Shown here one piece after another: positions 17,777 to 26,618 of a stretch of 64,000 bases of DNA. Where the stretch lies: contig NZ_JARHUJ010000011.1 of assembly GCF_029223285.1 (NCBI RefSeq), positions 1 to 64,000 on the forward strand, read 5' to 3'. The translations under genes were made by a program, and so were the position numbers. Numbering within the stretch: the stretch's first letter is position 1; the number at the start of each line of letters is the position of its first letter. Origin of the DNA: Paraflavitalea sp. CAU 1676 (GTDB taxonomy: Bacteria > Bacteroidota > Bacteroidia > Chitinophagales > Chitinophagaceae). The notes beneath the pieces were generated by a model that worked only from the letters and a program-made list of their open reading frames with translations, did no database searches and was not told where the DNA came from.

Positions 17777-19099
17777 TTAATTACCATCGGGCTTTGTTAC
17801 GTTAAGGCGGGGGCTTAGTGGCCAGTGCCAGTCTTTCACATCATCTGGCTTAGCGGGATCGAATGCAGGCAGGTCTTTTTTGAGGAGCTTAGCCAGCAGG
17901 AGATCATTCTTACGGATTCCTTCAACAATACATTTCGCGATCTCGTACGCTCCATAAGGATTGAAGTGCGTATTGTCATTAAGTGCTTTTTCCTGTCCCT
18001 GGAAGGTATTGGCCGGATAGATCACGAATGCCAGCTGACTCTTATCGCGGCCCCAGGCCTCATATAAGGTCTTGCTCATGTTGTTGAGATCGATAAGCGC
18101 CACGCGCTCCTCAACCGCTACCTTTCGAACGGCAGCCGGATAATCGCCCAGTGTATTGACGATCTTGCCGGTGCTGTCGAAGCTGCGGCGGTGCATGGAA
18201 GTTACGAGTACCGGTATGCCTCCCCGCTTGCGGAATTCGGAGACGTAGTATTTCAGATCGCGGGTATAAGAAGTGAAGGCGCCAATACCTTCTCCTTTTT
18301 GCTTTTGGTCGTTGTGACCAAACTCTATAAAGAGATAATCACCCTGTTTCATCAATTGCAGAATCTTCTCGAGGCGGCGGGCCGACCGGAAGCTGTTGAG
18401 TGCCTCGCCCGATTCGGCATAATTCGCCACCGCCACTTTGCCCGGCTCGAAGAATGCGGGGATCATTTGCCCCCAGGCTGCATACGGTTCCGACGCCTGA
18501 TCGACTACGGTGGAATTGCCAGCCAGGAAGACAGTGACCGCTTGCTCTGCCGGCGTTATTTCGAGTGCACATAATTTAGGCGCCGCATCATTGAACTCGA
18601 GCGTGAGCTTGTTATCCCAATGCAGGTAGGCCGATTCCCTCGACTTTAAGCCCACCTGTTTATCGGTGCCATGGATCAATGAATCACGTACATGTACCGT
18701 AAAGGATACGGTAGCAAATTTTCCCTTCCTGGTTTTTACCTGCTGCACCATCATACGGCGGTTCTCGGCACGGATGGTAGCCACAGAGGCGCTGTCGGCA
18801 TCACCCAGTATGGCCGTTACGTTGTAATTGCCTTCGGGCAGTTTTACGGAAAAAAAGAAAGGAAGCGGACCGGTAATGAAGTCGCCCTTCAAGGGGTCTC
18901 TCTTCTTTCGGTTCACCGCCTGCAGTACAGCCCCTGGCTCAAACCCATACCCTTTCGCATCATTGTAGGTATCGGTGGTGCTGACCGGTGTATAGCCGGC
19001 AGCCGTCCCGCCGTTGCCAAAATCGAATCGCCAGCTGGTAGTTTGTGCATTAAGTAGTGATGGCAGACAGGCCACTAAAAGAACAAATAGGAATCGCAT
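17777..19099 (-). CDS. Rhamnogalacturonan acetylesterase-like protein (CE12 type)
   Basis: 440 aa, signal peptide MRFLFVLLVACLPSLLNAQ. Residues about 22-180 form a galactose-binding/malectin-like sandwich (WRFDFGNG at the start, YNVTAILGD, LHWDNKLTLEF). Residues about 187-410 are an SGNH hydrolase with all blocks present: catalytic Ser196 in FLAGNSTVVD, Asn263 in FGHNDQ, and the D375-N-T-H378 pair in DNTHFNPYG. The combination fits CE12 rhamnogalacturonan acetylesterases, which remove O-acetyl groups from galacturonic acid in RG-I and so open the backbone for hydrolases. It sits between GH105 and GH106 with hairpins on either side. Confidence 0.92.
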   Translation of the reverse strand: MRFLFVLLVACLPSLLNAQTTSWRFDFGNGGTAAGYTPVSTTDTYNDAKGYGFEPGAVLQAVNRKKRDPLKGDFITGPLPFFFSVKLPEGNYNVTAILGDADSASVATIRAENRRMMVQQVKTRKGKFATVSFTVHVRDSLIHGTDKQVGLKSRESAYLHWDNKLTLEFNDAAPKLCALEITPAEQAVTVFLAGNSTVVDQASEPYAAWGQMIPAFFEPGKVAVANYAESGEALNSFRSARRLEKILQLMKQGDYLFIEFGHNDQKQKGEGIGAFTSYTRDLKYYVSEFRKRGGIPVLVTSMHRRSFDSTGKIVNTLGDYPAAVRKVAVEERVALIDLNNMSKTLYEAWGRDKSQLAFVIYPANTFQGQEKALNDNTHFNPYGAYEIAKCIVEGIRKNDLLLAKLLKKDLPAFDPAKPDDVKDWHWPLSPRLNVTKPDGN

Positions 19100-19140
19100 A
19101 GTCGATTAAAGATAATTGCTGTAATGGGTATCCGGAAATG

Positions 19141-19191
19141 CCCTGCGGGTTAATGTGCCCGCAGGGGAGCAGGGCGATGAAGCACCCTGCT
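19141..19191 (-). repeat. Two tandem stem-loops with interchangeable arms
   Basis: Directly downstream of the GH105 stop. CCCTGCGGG (19141-19149) pairs with CCCGCAGGG (19158-19166); AGCAGGG (19168-19174) pairs with CCCTGCT (19185-19191). Because the hexamers CCCTGC and GCAGGG each occur twice, the arms could also pair in other combinations. There is no T-run on the - strand, so an RNA-stability or processing element is more likely than a terminator. Confidence 0.55.
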
Positions 19192-19192
19192 A

Positions 19193-20539
19193 TTATTTTT
19201 CATAATACTGTAAAGCGCTGTCGTTGATCTTGTATTTATTGCTCTGCAATAACTCGTATACGGCGGCGCCAGCCAGCAGCACCGGTCCATAACCATGGGC
19301 TGCATAGACATTCACCGGCCTGTAATAGTAGAAAGCTGGCTCAAAGCCCATGCCAGTGCCTACACAGGTTCCTTCGATCTGTCCCTGCGCATTCACCTTC
19401 GTCGATACGGCATTCCAGGCCAGCATCACCATGGGACCATAAGCCACCGGATCGATCCACCCTTTTTGTATCGCATGCGCTATACAATAGGTATAGATGG
19501 CGGTAGCGGATGTTTCCAGGTAAGAATCATTGCGATCGAGCAACTGATGCCAGAAGCCCGAGCCAGACTGGTAGGCAGCAAGTCCTTTGATATGCGCTTT
19601 CAGCAGCTCCAGTACTTTGGCCCTGCCGGGATGGTTTTCGGGCAATACATCGAGCAACTCTACCTTCGTCATGATCGCCCAGCCATTGGCGCGGGCCCAG
19701 TGAAACTGCGGATGCTCGTTCATACCTTGCACCCAGCCGTGCATGTACACGTTCTTCTCCTTATTGAACATGCGCCCGGAGAATTGCACCACCTGCTTTA
19801 CTGCATCGTCGTAATATTTCTTGTCGCCGGTGAGTTTACCCATCTGTGCGAGGGCGGGCACGGCCATGTACAGATCATCAAGCCAGATGGTATTGGGATG
19901 GGGACGGTTGCGCGCGAGCGTTCCATCGGGCAGCCTGAATTCTTTGGTAGAAATATACTGCATGAAATTATCGATGAGCGGGCGCAGGCTCTTCACATTG
20001 CCTGCACGTTCTGCCTTGATCATGGCGGCACACAACGCACCCGCATCATCCAGCGCATGCGGCTCCATCACCGACCGCAATGGATTGGAGCGGTTCTTAT
20101 ATTTCTCAAAAATCGGCTTGAATACGGGTACTGCATCCGCCAGTAATTGCATACGGCGGTTGGTATAATCAGCATACTTTTTATCGCCGGTTGCCTGCGC
20201 CACCTGGATCATACCCGAATAGGTGACACCCCATTCATAGCTGGTGAGGCGGAAGTCGCCGGGCTTGAAGATGGAGGCTGTATCGGCCGCCTGCAGGGAG
20301 CTTAGTTCTACGCCGGTATTGCGGTTGACGAAACTGACAGGGGTCGCCGCATCGAGGTAATTGTATACCCGGTCGAGTACCTGTTTCAACGCTGCTGTGG
20401 TGGGCGGATTATAAGGTACCGGATAGTTGGGCTGCAACGCATGCAGCGGGGCGGTAACATCATTGGCCTTTTGCGCAAAAAGCGGCAGGGCTGCCAGGCT
20501 CATGCCGGCCATCAGTACGGGCTTCATTGAATACTTCAT
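19193..20539 (-). CDS. GH105 unsaturated rhamnogalacturonyl hydrolase
   Basis: 448 aa with an N-terminal signal (MKYSMKPVLMAGMSLAALPLFAQ). GH105 enzymes (YteR/RhiN type) remove the 4,5-unsaturated galacturonic acid from the non-reducing end of RG-I oligosaccharides made by lyases. The (alpha/alpha)6 barrel is seen in repeated helical pairs. The catalytic acid Asp lies in HPNTIWLDDLYM (D221/D222), and the substrate-binding block HWARANGW (280-287), the GSGFWHQLLDRNDSYLETSATA segment and the GTCVGTGMG segment are conserved. It is the first enzyme gene after SusC/SusD, separated by a terminator. No pectate or RG lyase is present in this window to make its substrate. Confidence 0.93.
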   Translation of the reverse strand: MKYSMKPVLMAGMSLAALPLFAQKANDVTAPLHALQPNYPVPYNPPTTAALKQVLDRVYNYLDAATPVSFVNRNTGVELSSLQAADTASIFKPGDFRLTSYEWGVTYSGMIQVAQATGDKKYADYTNRRMQLLADAVPVFKPIFEKYKNRSNPLRSVMEPHALDDAGALCAAMIKAERAGNVKSLRPLIDNFMQYISTKEFRLPDGTLARNRPHPNTIWLDDLYMAVPALAQMGKLTGDKKYYDDAVKQVVQFSGRMFNKEKNVYMHGWVQGMNEHPQFHWARANGWAIMTKVELLDVLPENHPGRAKVLELLKAHIKGLAAYQSGSGFWHQLLDRNDSYLETSATAIYTYCIAHAIQKGWIDPVAYGPMVMLAWNAVSTKVNAQGQIEGTCVGTGMGFEPAFYYYRPVNVYAAHGYGPVLLAGAAVYELLQSNKYKINDSALQYYEK

Positions 20540-20596
20540 ATTGTGCTTCGGTTTCTGTTTGCTGATATTTTCTGTAACAAGTTCGTAAAAACAAAA

Positions 20597-20623
20597 GGAC
20601 GGTCAATAAAAATTGACACGTCC
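20597..20623 (-). terminator. Intrinsic terminator after SusD
   Basis: On the - strand a 10-bp stem (GGACG-bulge-GTCAA type; arms 20597-20606 and 20613-20623 with a one-base bulge at 20618) carries a 6-nt loop and is followed by TTTTGTTTTT. This is a good rho-independent terminator between SusD and GH105. It may lower enzyme expression relative to SusC/SusD, or the enzymes may have their own promoter. Confidence 0.8.
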
Positions 20624-20658
20624 GTGCTTGCTATTCTACTAACTAAGACTGCTTGACA

Positions 20659-22653
20659 TTATTGATAACCGGGATTCTGGTAGGCTGCCATTTCCTGGTT
20701 CGATAAAGGCTGCCCATTGTGCTTCAACGCAATGATCTGCGGTAAAGGAATAGGACGCAGCTTGTGGGTCGGCGCCAGGTTGGTAGCGTCGGCATTATAG
20801 AGCTTCGTTCTGTCGTATAATGATTCGGTACGTACCAGGTCTTCCCAGCGGTACAGTTCACCACAGAGCTCGCGGGTCCTTTCATTGAGGATGAAGTGGA
20901 TGAAGCGGGCTTCGGTAGAGGTTACTGTTGGCGGATACAATTCGCTGGAGGCATTGGTGGTGAACAGAGCGGCTGTTGCTACCATCGCTGGTTCTGTGCT
21001 GCTAAGATCGCTTTCGGAGCCGCCATAGAACAACCAGTTATGTGGATTCTTCACCTCGCCGGTCTTGTAAGCGGCACGCTTGCGTACGATATTCACATAT
21101 TCGAGTGCCTTGGCGTAATCACCTTTGCGACCATAGGCTTCTCCCACGATCAGATAAGTTTCAGCTACCCTGGCCAGTGTTCCGTTGCGGATGCCTCTTT
21201 CTTCCTGCAGGTCGGCCGTAAGGCGCACCCCATCGAGGAATTTAATGAGGGTAAGGTATTTGTTATCGGAAAAATCGGAAGTGATCGCCGCCGTAGGGCT
21301 GGCCTTCCTGTACCGCGCATATACTTTCGCCCTGAACTTAGCGATATCGGCAGGCAGCAGGGCCTGCTCGGGCTTGTTGACGATGAATAAACCAGCCGTG
21401 TCACCGATGCCCACAACTTTCTTACCAACGAGATCGGGGCTTGGTGCATTGGCCGCCGTGAAGACCGGGATCGCCGATGAGTTACTATGACTGGTAGGCG
21501 CATTGCGGTAATAGGCCGTTTGGAAACTTTTGAAGAACCTCGAATCGTTGGCACGGTCGAAGATGTCCATGGCATAATCGGTAGGACGCAGCCGGCGGAA
21601 AGGGCGACCGTTGAAAGCGTCACGGATCATACCAGGAATCGGAATACCAGCATCGTATTGGGTACCAAAGTACAGGTGTACCCGGTTGCCGCTGCCGGCC
21701 AGCGCCAGGCTGTTGCTGACCTGGGCTGCAAAGATGATCTCGGTGCTATTGTTGTTGGAAGCGATCTTGGAGGCGTCACCCAGGGGAGTGGCGCCATCAA
21801 AACCGGGCTTAGGAGGAGTATGGTTGGCATAGCTGGCACTGAACAGGTTGGCATAGTTGGCCTCCAGGTTGTGTACACCCGATTTGATCACCGAATCACC
21901 AAACACGATCGCACTATCGAGGTCGGAGGATTTCTGTCCGCGTTGCTCTGTTACCGCACTGGCTCTTGTGAGATAGGCTTTGGCGAGGAAATGGTAGGCT
22001 ACCGATTTAGAGATCCTTCCTCTTTCAGAAGGGATGGCATAACTCAACACGGGCGCCACGCTGCGCAGGTCACCAATGATCTGGTTATAGATCTCCGCTA
22101 CACTGGCACGGGGAAAATCGGTGCGCAGGGTATCGGATGATTGGTTTACCAGGGGAATGCCGCCAAATTGCTGCACCATCTGGAAATAGTAAAACGCGCG
22201 CAACGCCCGCAATTCGGCAATACGCTGGTTGCGCTGCGCTGGCGTACCCAGCAGGCGCGAGTTGGGATCGGCAAAAGCGCCGATCAGTTCGATACCCATA
22301 TTACAACGGTTGATGCCGCCGTAATTGGTGCTCCATAGACCGTTCACAAATCCATCCGATCCATTTGGATTGAGCAAGCCGTTGTATTTATTCCAATGTT
22401 CGTTATTGAACTGGTCGCCCAGGCGGAACTCGTCGGTACCGAAGTTCCACATGGCATAGGACTGCTCGTTCTCGAACTTCCAGCGCAGAGGCGCGTAGGC
22501 CGATTTCACGAGATCTTCCAATCCCTGATCTGTTTTATAATAATCGAGTGTCAGCGTGGTGACCAGCTCTTCTTTGATAAACTTCTTACAGGATACTACC
22601 GTGCTCATCGCAATCACTACTGCAGCACCGGCTATTTTATAGAATGTTTTCAT
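20659..22653 (-). CDS. SusD/RagB-family glycan-binding lipoprotein
   Basis: 664 aa outer-membrane lipoprotein. The signal ends in STVVSC with the acylated Cys at residue 22. SusD features follow: an N-terminal TPR-rich half with RNQRIAELRALRAFYYFQMVQQFGGIPLV (about 145-172), ISKSVAYHFLAKAYLTRA (about 213-230), and a C-terminal RagB region with ERTRELCGELYRWEDLVRTES and HKLRPIPLPQI. SusD caps the SusC barrel and binds the incoming oligosaccharide. It follows its SusC partner by 35 bp and belongs to the RG-I locus, so RG-I fragments are the likely ligand. An intrinsic terminator follows it. Confidence 0.95.
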   Translation of the reverse strand: MKTFYKIAGAAVVIAMSTVVSCKKFIKEELVTTLTLDYYKTDQGLEDLVKSAYAPLRWKFENEQSYAMWNFGTDEFRLGDQFNNEHWNKYNGLLNPNGSDGFVNGLWSTNYGGINRCNMGIELIGAFADPNSRLLGTPAQRNQRIAELRALRAFYYFQMVQQFGGIPLVNQSSDTLRTDFPRASVAEIYNQIIGDLRSVAPVLSYAIPSERGRISKSVAYHFLAKAYLTRASAVTEQRGQKSSDLDSAIVFGDSVIKSGVHNLEANYANLFSASYANHTPPKPGFDGATPLGDASKIASNNNSTEIIFAAQVSNSLALAGSGNRVHLYFGTQYDAGIPIPGMIRDAFNGRPFRRLRPTDYAMDIFDRANDSRFFKSFQTAYYRNAPTSHSNSSAIPVFTAANAPSPDLVGKKVVGIGDTAGLFIVNKPEQALLPADIAKFRAKVYARYRKASPTAAITSDFSDNKYLTLIKFLDGVRLTADLQEERGIRNGTLARVAETYLIVGEAYGRKGDYAKALEYVNIVRKRAAYKTGEVKNPHNWLFYGGSESDLSSTEPAMVATAALFTTNASSELYPPTVTSTEARFIHFILNERTRELCGELYRWEDLVRTESLYDRTKLYNADATNLAPTHKLRPIPLPQIIALKHNGQPLSNQEMAAYQNPGYQ

Positions 22654-22688
22654 TGTTGTTCTTTTTTTAAGGCAAACAGTTGGTTTAC

Positions 22689-25600
22689 TTACAGTCCGAG
22701 TCTTACACCCACCACGAAGCTTCTGAAGCTGTAGGAGTTGGGACCGGGGTTGTTGGTAGTGGAAGCAAATTGTTCGGTGTACTGGATCGTTTCGGGATCG
22801 TAATCCGACTTATTGTGGAATAAGAAGGGATTCACCGCATTGATGTAAACCGACATGGCATTTGCCTTTATTTTGGTGAGCAGTGATTGCGGGATGCGAT
22901 AGGTTAATGAGATGTTCCTCACGCGCACGAAGCTGCCTTCACGATAGCCCAGCGCCTCCCAATACGTAGGTACATCGGAAGTGCGCGTGGGCTGCTGGTA
23001 TTCATTGGATGGATTAGTAGGGGTCCAATAATTTACGCTGTTCGACTGGAAGCGGCCCACGAGGCTGGGACGTGGCACACGGTACATGCCACCTTTACGG
23101 ATATAGATCATACAGCTCAACTCAAAATTCTTATAGCTAAAGGTATTGGTGATGCTACCGGTCCAATTGGCATTGTCGTAACCCAACACTGTTTTATCAT
23201 TGCCATCGATGAGGCTGTCGCCGTTGATATCGCGCACCCTTACCTTACCGGGGCGGTAGAGCGTATTGGCAGCATTGGTACCCTTGGGCCACAGGTAATC
23301 GGCCAGGTAGCCGCCTTTGGCCGTATCGGAATACTGGTAAATTCCGTCGGATACATAGTTATAATACACACGGATCGGCTGTCCAACCATCCACAGGTTG
23401 AGGAGGTTGTTGTTGCTGGTACCGTCGATGGTTACTATTGACTCTTTGTTCTTGCTGAACACCAAGTCGGTAGTCCAGGTAAAACCGCCGCTGTTGACAT
23501 TCACCGAGCTCAGTGAGATATCAAATCCTTTATTGCTCACTTCACCCAGGTTGATGTACATGGAGCTTACACCATTGGCATTGGGGATGCGCATTTCCTG
23601 GAGCTGATCGGTTGTTTTGCTTTTATACACGTCGATGCTACCGGAGATGCGGTTACCAAACAGGCCGAAGTCGAGGCCCGCGTTGATGGTCGCTGTTTTC
23701 TCCCAGGTAAGTCCGGGCGTTTTAAAGGTAGTGGGCGCCAGGCCTACGGCAGCAGCACCATTGGTCCAGTTGTAGTTGGTGAAATCGAGCGGACCGTTGG
23801 TACGGTAAGGAGGAATGGATGAGTTACCTACCAGGCCATACCCTACCCGCAGCTTGGCGGCATTGATGACATGCTGGTTGAGGAAGAAGGTTTCATTGTC
23901 CATACGCCAGGCCACAGCAGCTGAGGGGAACCACTGGCCTTTGCTTCCCTCGGCCAGTACAGAGGAGTTATCGTACCGGTTACTGAGGGTAAGGTAATAC
24001 CTGTTCTTATAGTTATAATCGATACGCCCCATGTACGACAGCAATTGCTGTGCGCTGTAGCTACCGCTACCGGTGGTTACCCCCAATGTATTCCGGTTGA
24101 GCGAGTACCATTTCTGTTCTTCAAAGATCAGGTTGTTGGCAGTAAGGGCCAGCACATCTGTCTTATTGGGATTCTGCATCTCATGCAGTAAGGTAACGTT
24201 GAAGGAATGGTCTTTTTTGATCTTGAAATCGTAGTAGAGCAGGTTATCGTATACCCAGGAGATGCTGTTGGTGATGGTATGTGTAGCATTGGCAACCCCA
24301 CCCTGGCGTACGGATGACTGAGCGCCGTTGAACTGTCCCTGACGACTGTTGCGCGAATCGAGACCAAATACTGTTTTGTAACGAAGTCCTTTGAACAGGG
24401 TGAATTCGGCGTAGACGTTACCGAACACACGGCTCACTTTCATTTCATTGAACACGGTGTTCTTGTCGTTCATCGGGTTCACGATGTTCTGATCGCCGCC
24501 GGCATAGAGAATGAACTTACCGGTGCTGTCGTAAGGCTGGGCAAAGGGCAATTGGCCCGATGCGCCGCCATACATGCTGGGCCCAATGTTCTGGAGGCTG
24601 TTGGAATAGGTGATACTATTTCCGAATGTGAGCCATTTAACAGGCTTGAACTCGGTATTGTTACCAATGGTATAGCGGGTGTAATCCTGGCCGTATTCAA
24701 TACCTTTTTGGTTGAAATAACCGGCATTGAAGCTGGCCCTGATCTTATCGCTTCCGGCAGAGATGCTGATATTCTGAGAATTGGTGATGCCCTGGCGAAT
24801 GGCTGCATCCTGCCAGTTGTACCCCTGTACTTTGGATGGATCATAGATATCGAGACTGTCGAGTACGGGGATCTTCAGGCTTCCCATGACGGCTTTTTCT
24901 TCTGCGGTAGACGGCCTTTTGAAGGCGATATAGGTATTGGTTGCCCGATCGAAGACCCGCCATTGGTAAGCGCCTTTGATCGCGTTGAGCGTATACAGGT
25001 CGCCATCGAACAGGTTGATATCGGCAGCGGCATTGGGGTAATAGTTGTTGGGCTGTGAGGTATTCTGCGCAAAGTTGTACACCTTATCGGCCGAGAATGC
25101 CTGGCGCCAGGCGTCCATCAGCTGGGTGGCGTTGAAGACGGGTATATGTTTTAATATGTTGTCGAACGAAACACTGCCGCTGTATTCAACACTCACTTTA
25201 CCGGCTTTTCCTTTTCTCGTGGTGATCTGAATAACACCGTTGGCGCCGCGTACACCATATATAGCGGTAGCGGAGGCGTCTTTCAGTACGTCGATGTTTT
25301 CAATATCGAGCGGGTTCATATCATCGATCGTATAACTTACGGGCACACCATCTACTACATAAAGCGGTTCATTACTGGCCGAAAGCGAGCGGTTGCCCCG
25401 TATACGGATGCGCGATCCATTACCGGGACGGAAGGAAGAAGCCATCGCTTCTACGCCCGCCACGCGACCTTGCAGGGCCTGGGTAACGTTGGTAACCGGA
25501 ACAGCCCGTATCTTCTCGGCGCTGACGGAAGCGGTAGAACCGGTTACGTCACCTTTTTTTCGGGTACCATAACCTACCACCACCACATCCTCGAGCGATT

Positions 25601-25991
25601 TGCTGGTAGCATACAGCATGATCGAGACAGTCGCCTTATTGTTCAATTTCAGTTCCTGGGTAAGGTACCCGATGTAGCTCACGACGAGCGTGGCGTTGGG
25701 GTTGGCAACCTGGAGGGTAAAAGCTCCCTTGTCATTGGAGGAAGCGGTGGCGCCGGACCCTTTCACGGTGACGGTAGCGCCGATCAGCGGCTCGCCTTTT
25801 TCGTTGAGGATAGTACCCGTTACGGTGGTATCGGCTACGGGAGCCGGTAGGTCGGATACATGTTCGTTTGGTGTAAAATGCTTTTTGAAGGAGTGTGGAT
25901 ACCGGGGAGTTGCAGTAGCATAGTTAGAATAGAAGCAAGTAATCAATAGGGGCACACAAATCCAATAAGCATGGCTTTGGCATTTTTTCAT
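22689..25991 (-). CDS. SusC/RagA-family TonB-dependent oligosaccharide transporter
   Basis: 1100 aa from the ATG at 25991; the frame extends to a TTG at 26019-26021, which is unlikely. After the signal (MKKCQSHAYWICVPLLITCF...) come a carboxypeptidase-regulatory-like domain (about 56-127, GTILNEKGEPLIGATVTVKG), a TonB box DVVVVGYGT (135-143), the plug (about 150-260: LQGRVAGVEAM, RIRIRGNRSL, LKDASATAIYGVRGANGVI) and a 22-strand barrel to the C-terminus. It imports oligosaccharides through the outer membrane with SusD, its 3' neighbour. It is the first gene of the RG-I locus, and a 627-bp divergent control region lies upstream. Confidence 0.95.
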   Translation of the reverse strand: MKKCQSHAYWICVPLLITCFYSNYATATPRYPHSFKKHFTPNEHVSDLPAPVADTTVTGTILNEKGEPLIGATVTVKGSGATASSNDKGAFTLQVANPNATLVVSYIGYLTQELKLNNKATVSIMLYATSKSLEDVVVVGYGTRKKGDVTGSTASVSAEKIRAVPVTNVTQALQGRVAGVEAMASSFRPGNGSRIRIRGNRSLSASNEPLYVVDGVPVSYTIDDMNPLDIENIDVLKDASATAIYGVRGANGVIQITTRKGKAGKVSVEYSGSVSFDNILKHIPVFNATQLMDAWRQAFSADKVYNFAQNTSQPNNYYPNAAADINLFDGDLYTLNAIKGAYQWRVFDRATNTYIAFKRPSTAEEKAVMGSLKIPVLDSLDIYDPSKVQGYNWQDAAIRQGITNSQNISISAGSDKIRASFNAGYFNQKGIEYGQDYTRYTIGNNTEFKPVKWLTFGNSITYSNSLQNIGPSMYGGASGQLPFAQPYDSTGKFILYAGGDQNIVNPMNDKNTVFNEMKVSRVFGNVYAEFTLFKGLRYKTVFGLDSRNSRQGQFNGAQSSVRQGGVANATHTITNSISWVYDNLLYYDFKIKKDHSFNVTLLHEMQNPNKTDVLALTANNLIFEEQKWYSLNRNTLGVTTGSGSYSAQQLLSYMGRIDYNYKNRYYLTLSNRYDNSSVLAEGSKGQWFPSAAVAWRMDNETFFLNQHVINAAKLRVGYGLVGNSSIPPYRTNGPLDFTNYNWTNGAAAVGLAPTTFKTPGLTWEKTATINAGLDFGLFGNRISGSIDVYKSKTTDQLQEMRIPNANGVSSMYINLGEVSNKGFDISLSSVNVNSGGFTWTTDLVFSKNKESIVTIDGTSNNNLLNLWMVGQPIRVYYNYVSDGIYQYSDTAKGGYLADYLWPKGTNAANTLYRPGKVRVRDINGDSLIDGNDKTVLGYDNANWTGSITNTFSYKNFELSCMIYIRKGGMYRVPRPSLVGRFQSNSVNYWTPTNPSNEYQQPTRTSDVPTYWEALGYREGSFVRVRNISLTYRIPQSLLTKIKANAMSVYINAVNPFLFHNKSDYDPETIQYTEQFASTTNNPGPNSYSFRSFVVGVRLGL

Positions 25992-26062
25992 ACAGCGTTT
26001 TTTATAGCATGTTTTGTTCAATCGTTACCAAGCCTAAATTAATCAGGCGTACATGATTAATC

Positions 26063-26079
26063 ATCCTGAACTATCCTGA
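26063..26079 (+). repeat. Candidate operator half A: ATCCTGA direct repeat, period 10
   Basis: ATCCTGA occurs at 26063-26069 and 26073-26079. A tandem repeat with one-helical-turn spacing is typical of proteins that bind as two adjacent HTH units on one face of DNA. It is 72 bp upstream of the SusC ATG at 25991. A near-identical inverted copy (14 of 15 positions) is at 26155-26169. Confidence 0.5.
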
Positions 26080-26154
26080 TAGGGTTTGCCTTTGGTCAAT
26101 TTTAAATGCAACTGACTGGCAAATAGAGGGGCATTCGGCTGAAACGCCCTATTG

Positions 26155-26169
26155 CAGGATACTTCAGGA
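26155..26169 (-). repeat. Candidate operator half B: inverted copy of the TCCTG repeat
   Basis: The + strand reads CAGGATACTTCAGGA; its reverse complement TCCTGAAGTATCCTG differs from the element at 26064-26078 (TCCTGAACTATCCTG) at one position. The two copies face each other about 90 bp apart. The bound protein is not known; the LytTR regulator at 46351 or an unlinked factor are possibilities. Confidence 0.5.
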
Positions 26170-26618
26170 CGGTTGCTGCCTTGCAAAAGTTAATTTTATT
26201 ACCGGATTAGTGTAATCTTTACGATTAATGAGTGGCTACTGAAGGGCTTTTTGCTATTTACTCAACAACTCTAACCAGCACCTAAACTTGCTTGCCATGC
26301 TATTTCAGGATTGTGTAAGCCCACCCGCCCGGGCATTTCCCAAGGAGGCGGACTCTATCCGCACACCGCTTCACCGGCAGCCGGGCAATATCGCCCAACT
26401 CTACGCAGTAAGACAATATTACCGATGTAACAGCTAACCAGGTATCGGCTTAAGCAATGCGGCCGTTGGCCAAATAATATGATTGTTGTTCCTCCAGGCA
26501 GTTGGAACAATGATACGGCTATTTATTGCCGTAACTGAAGCCTGTGTACTCCATAAACCTTTCTCTCCTTCCTGATTGATATACGGTTCTTATAAGAAAA
26601 ACGAAAACGACAACCTCT

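Larger units (their letters stand above)
25992..26618. promoter_or_regulatory. Divergent control region between the two SusC/D loci
   Basis: Non-coding, AT-richer than its flanks, with the starts of two long oppositely transcribed units at its ends. It contains a repeated element: TCCTG at 26064-26068 and 26074-26078 (period 10), the inverted copy CAGGATACTTCAGGA at 26155-26169, and a weaker third copy in the same orientation as the second, CATGCTATTTCAGGA at 26296-26310 (12 of 15 match). An inverted repeat TACGGC / GCCGTA lies at 26514-26519 and 26528-26533. I could not place a convincing Bacteroidota -33/-7 promoter by eye. Confidence 0.7.

Noticed and set aside
26171-26195. TAACTTTTGC on the - strand as a -7 promoter box for SusC
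   Set aside because: The spacing inside the box is off by one from the TAnnTTTG consensus and no TTG box lies at the right distance.
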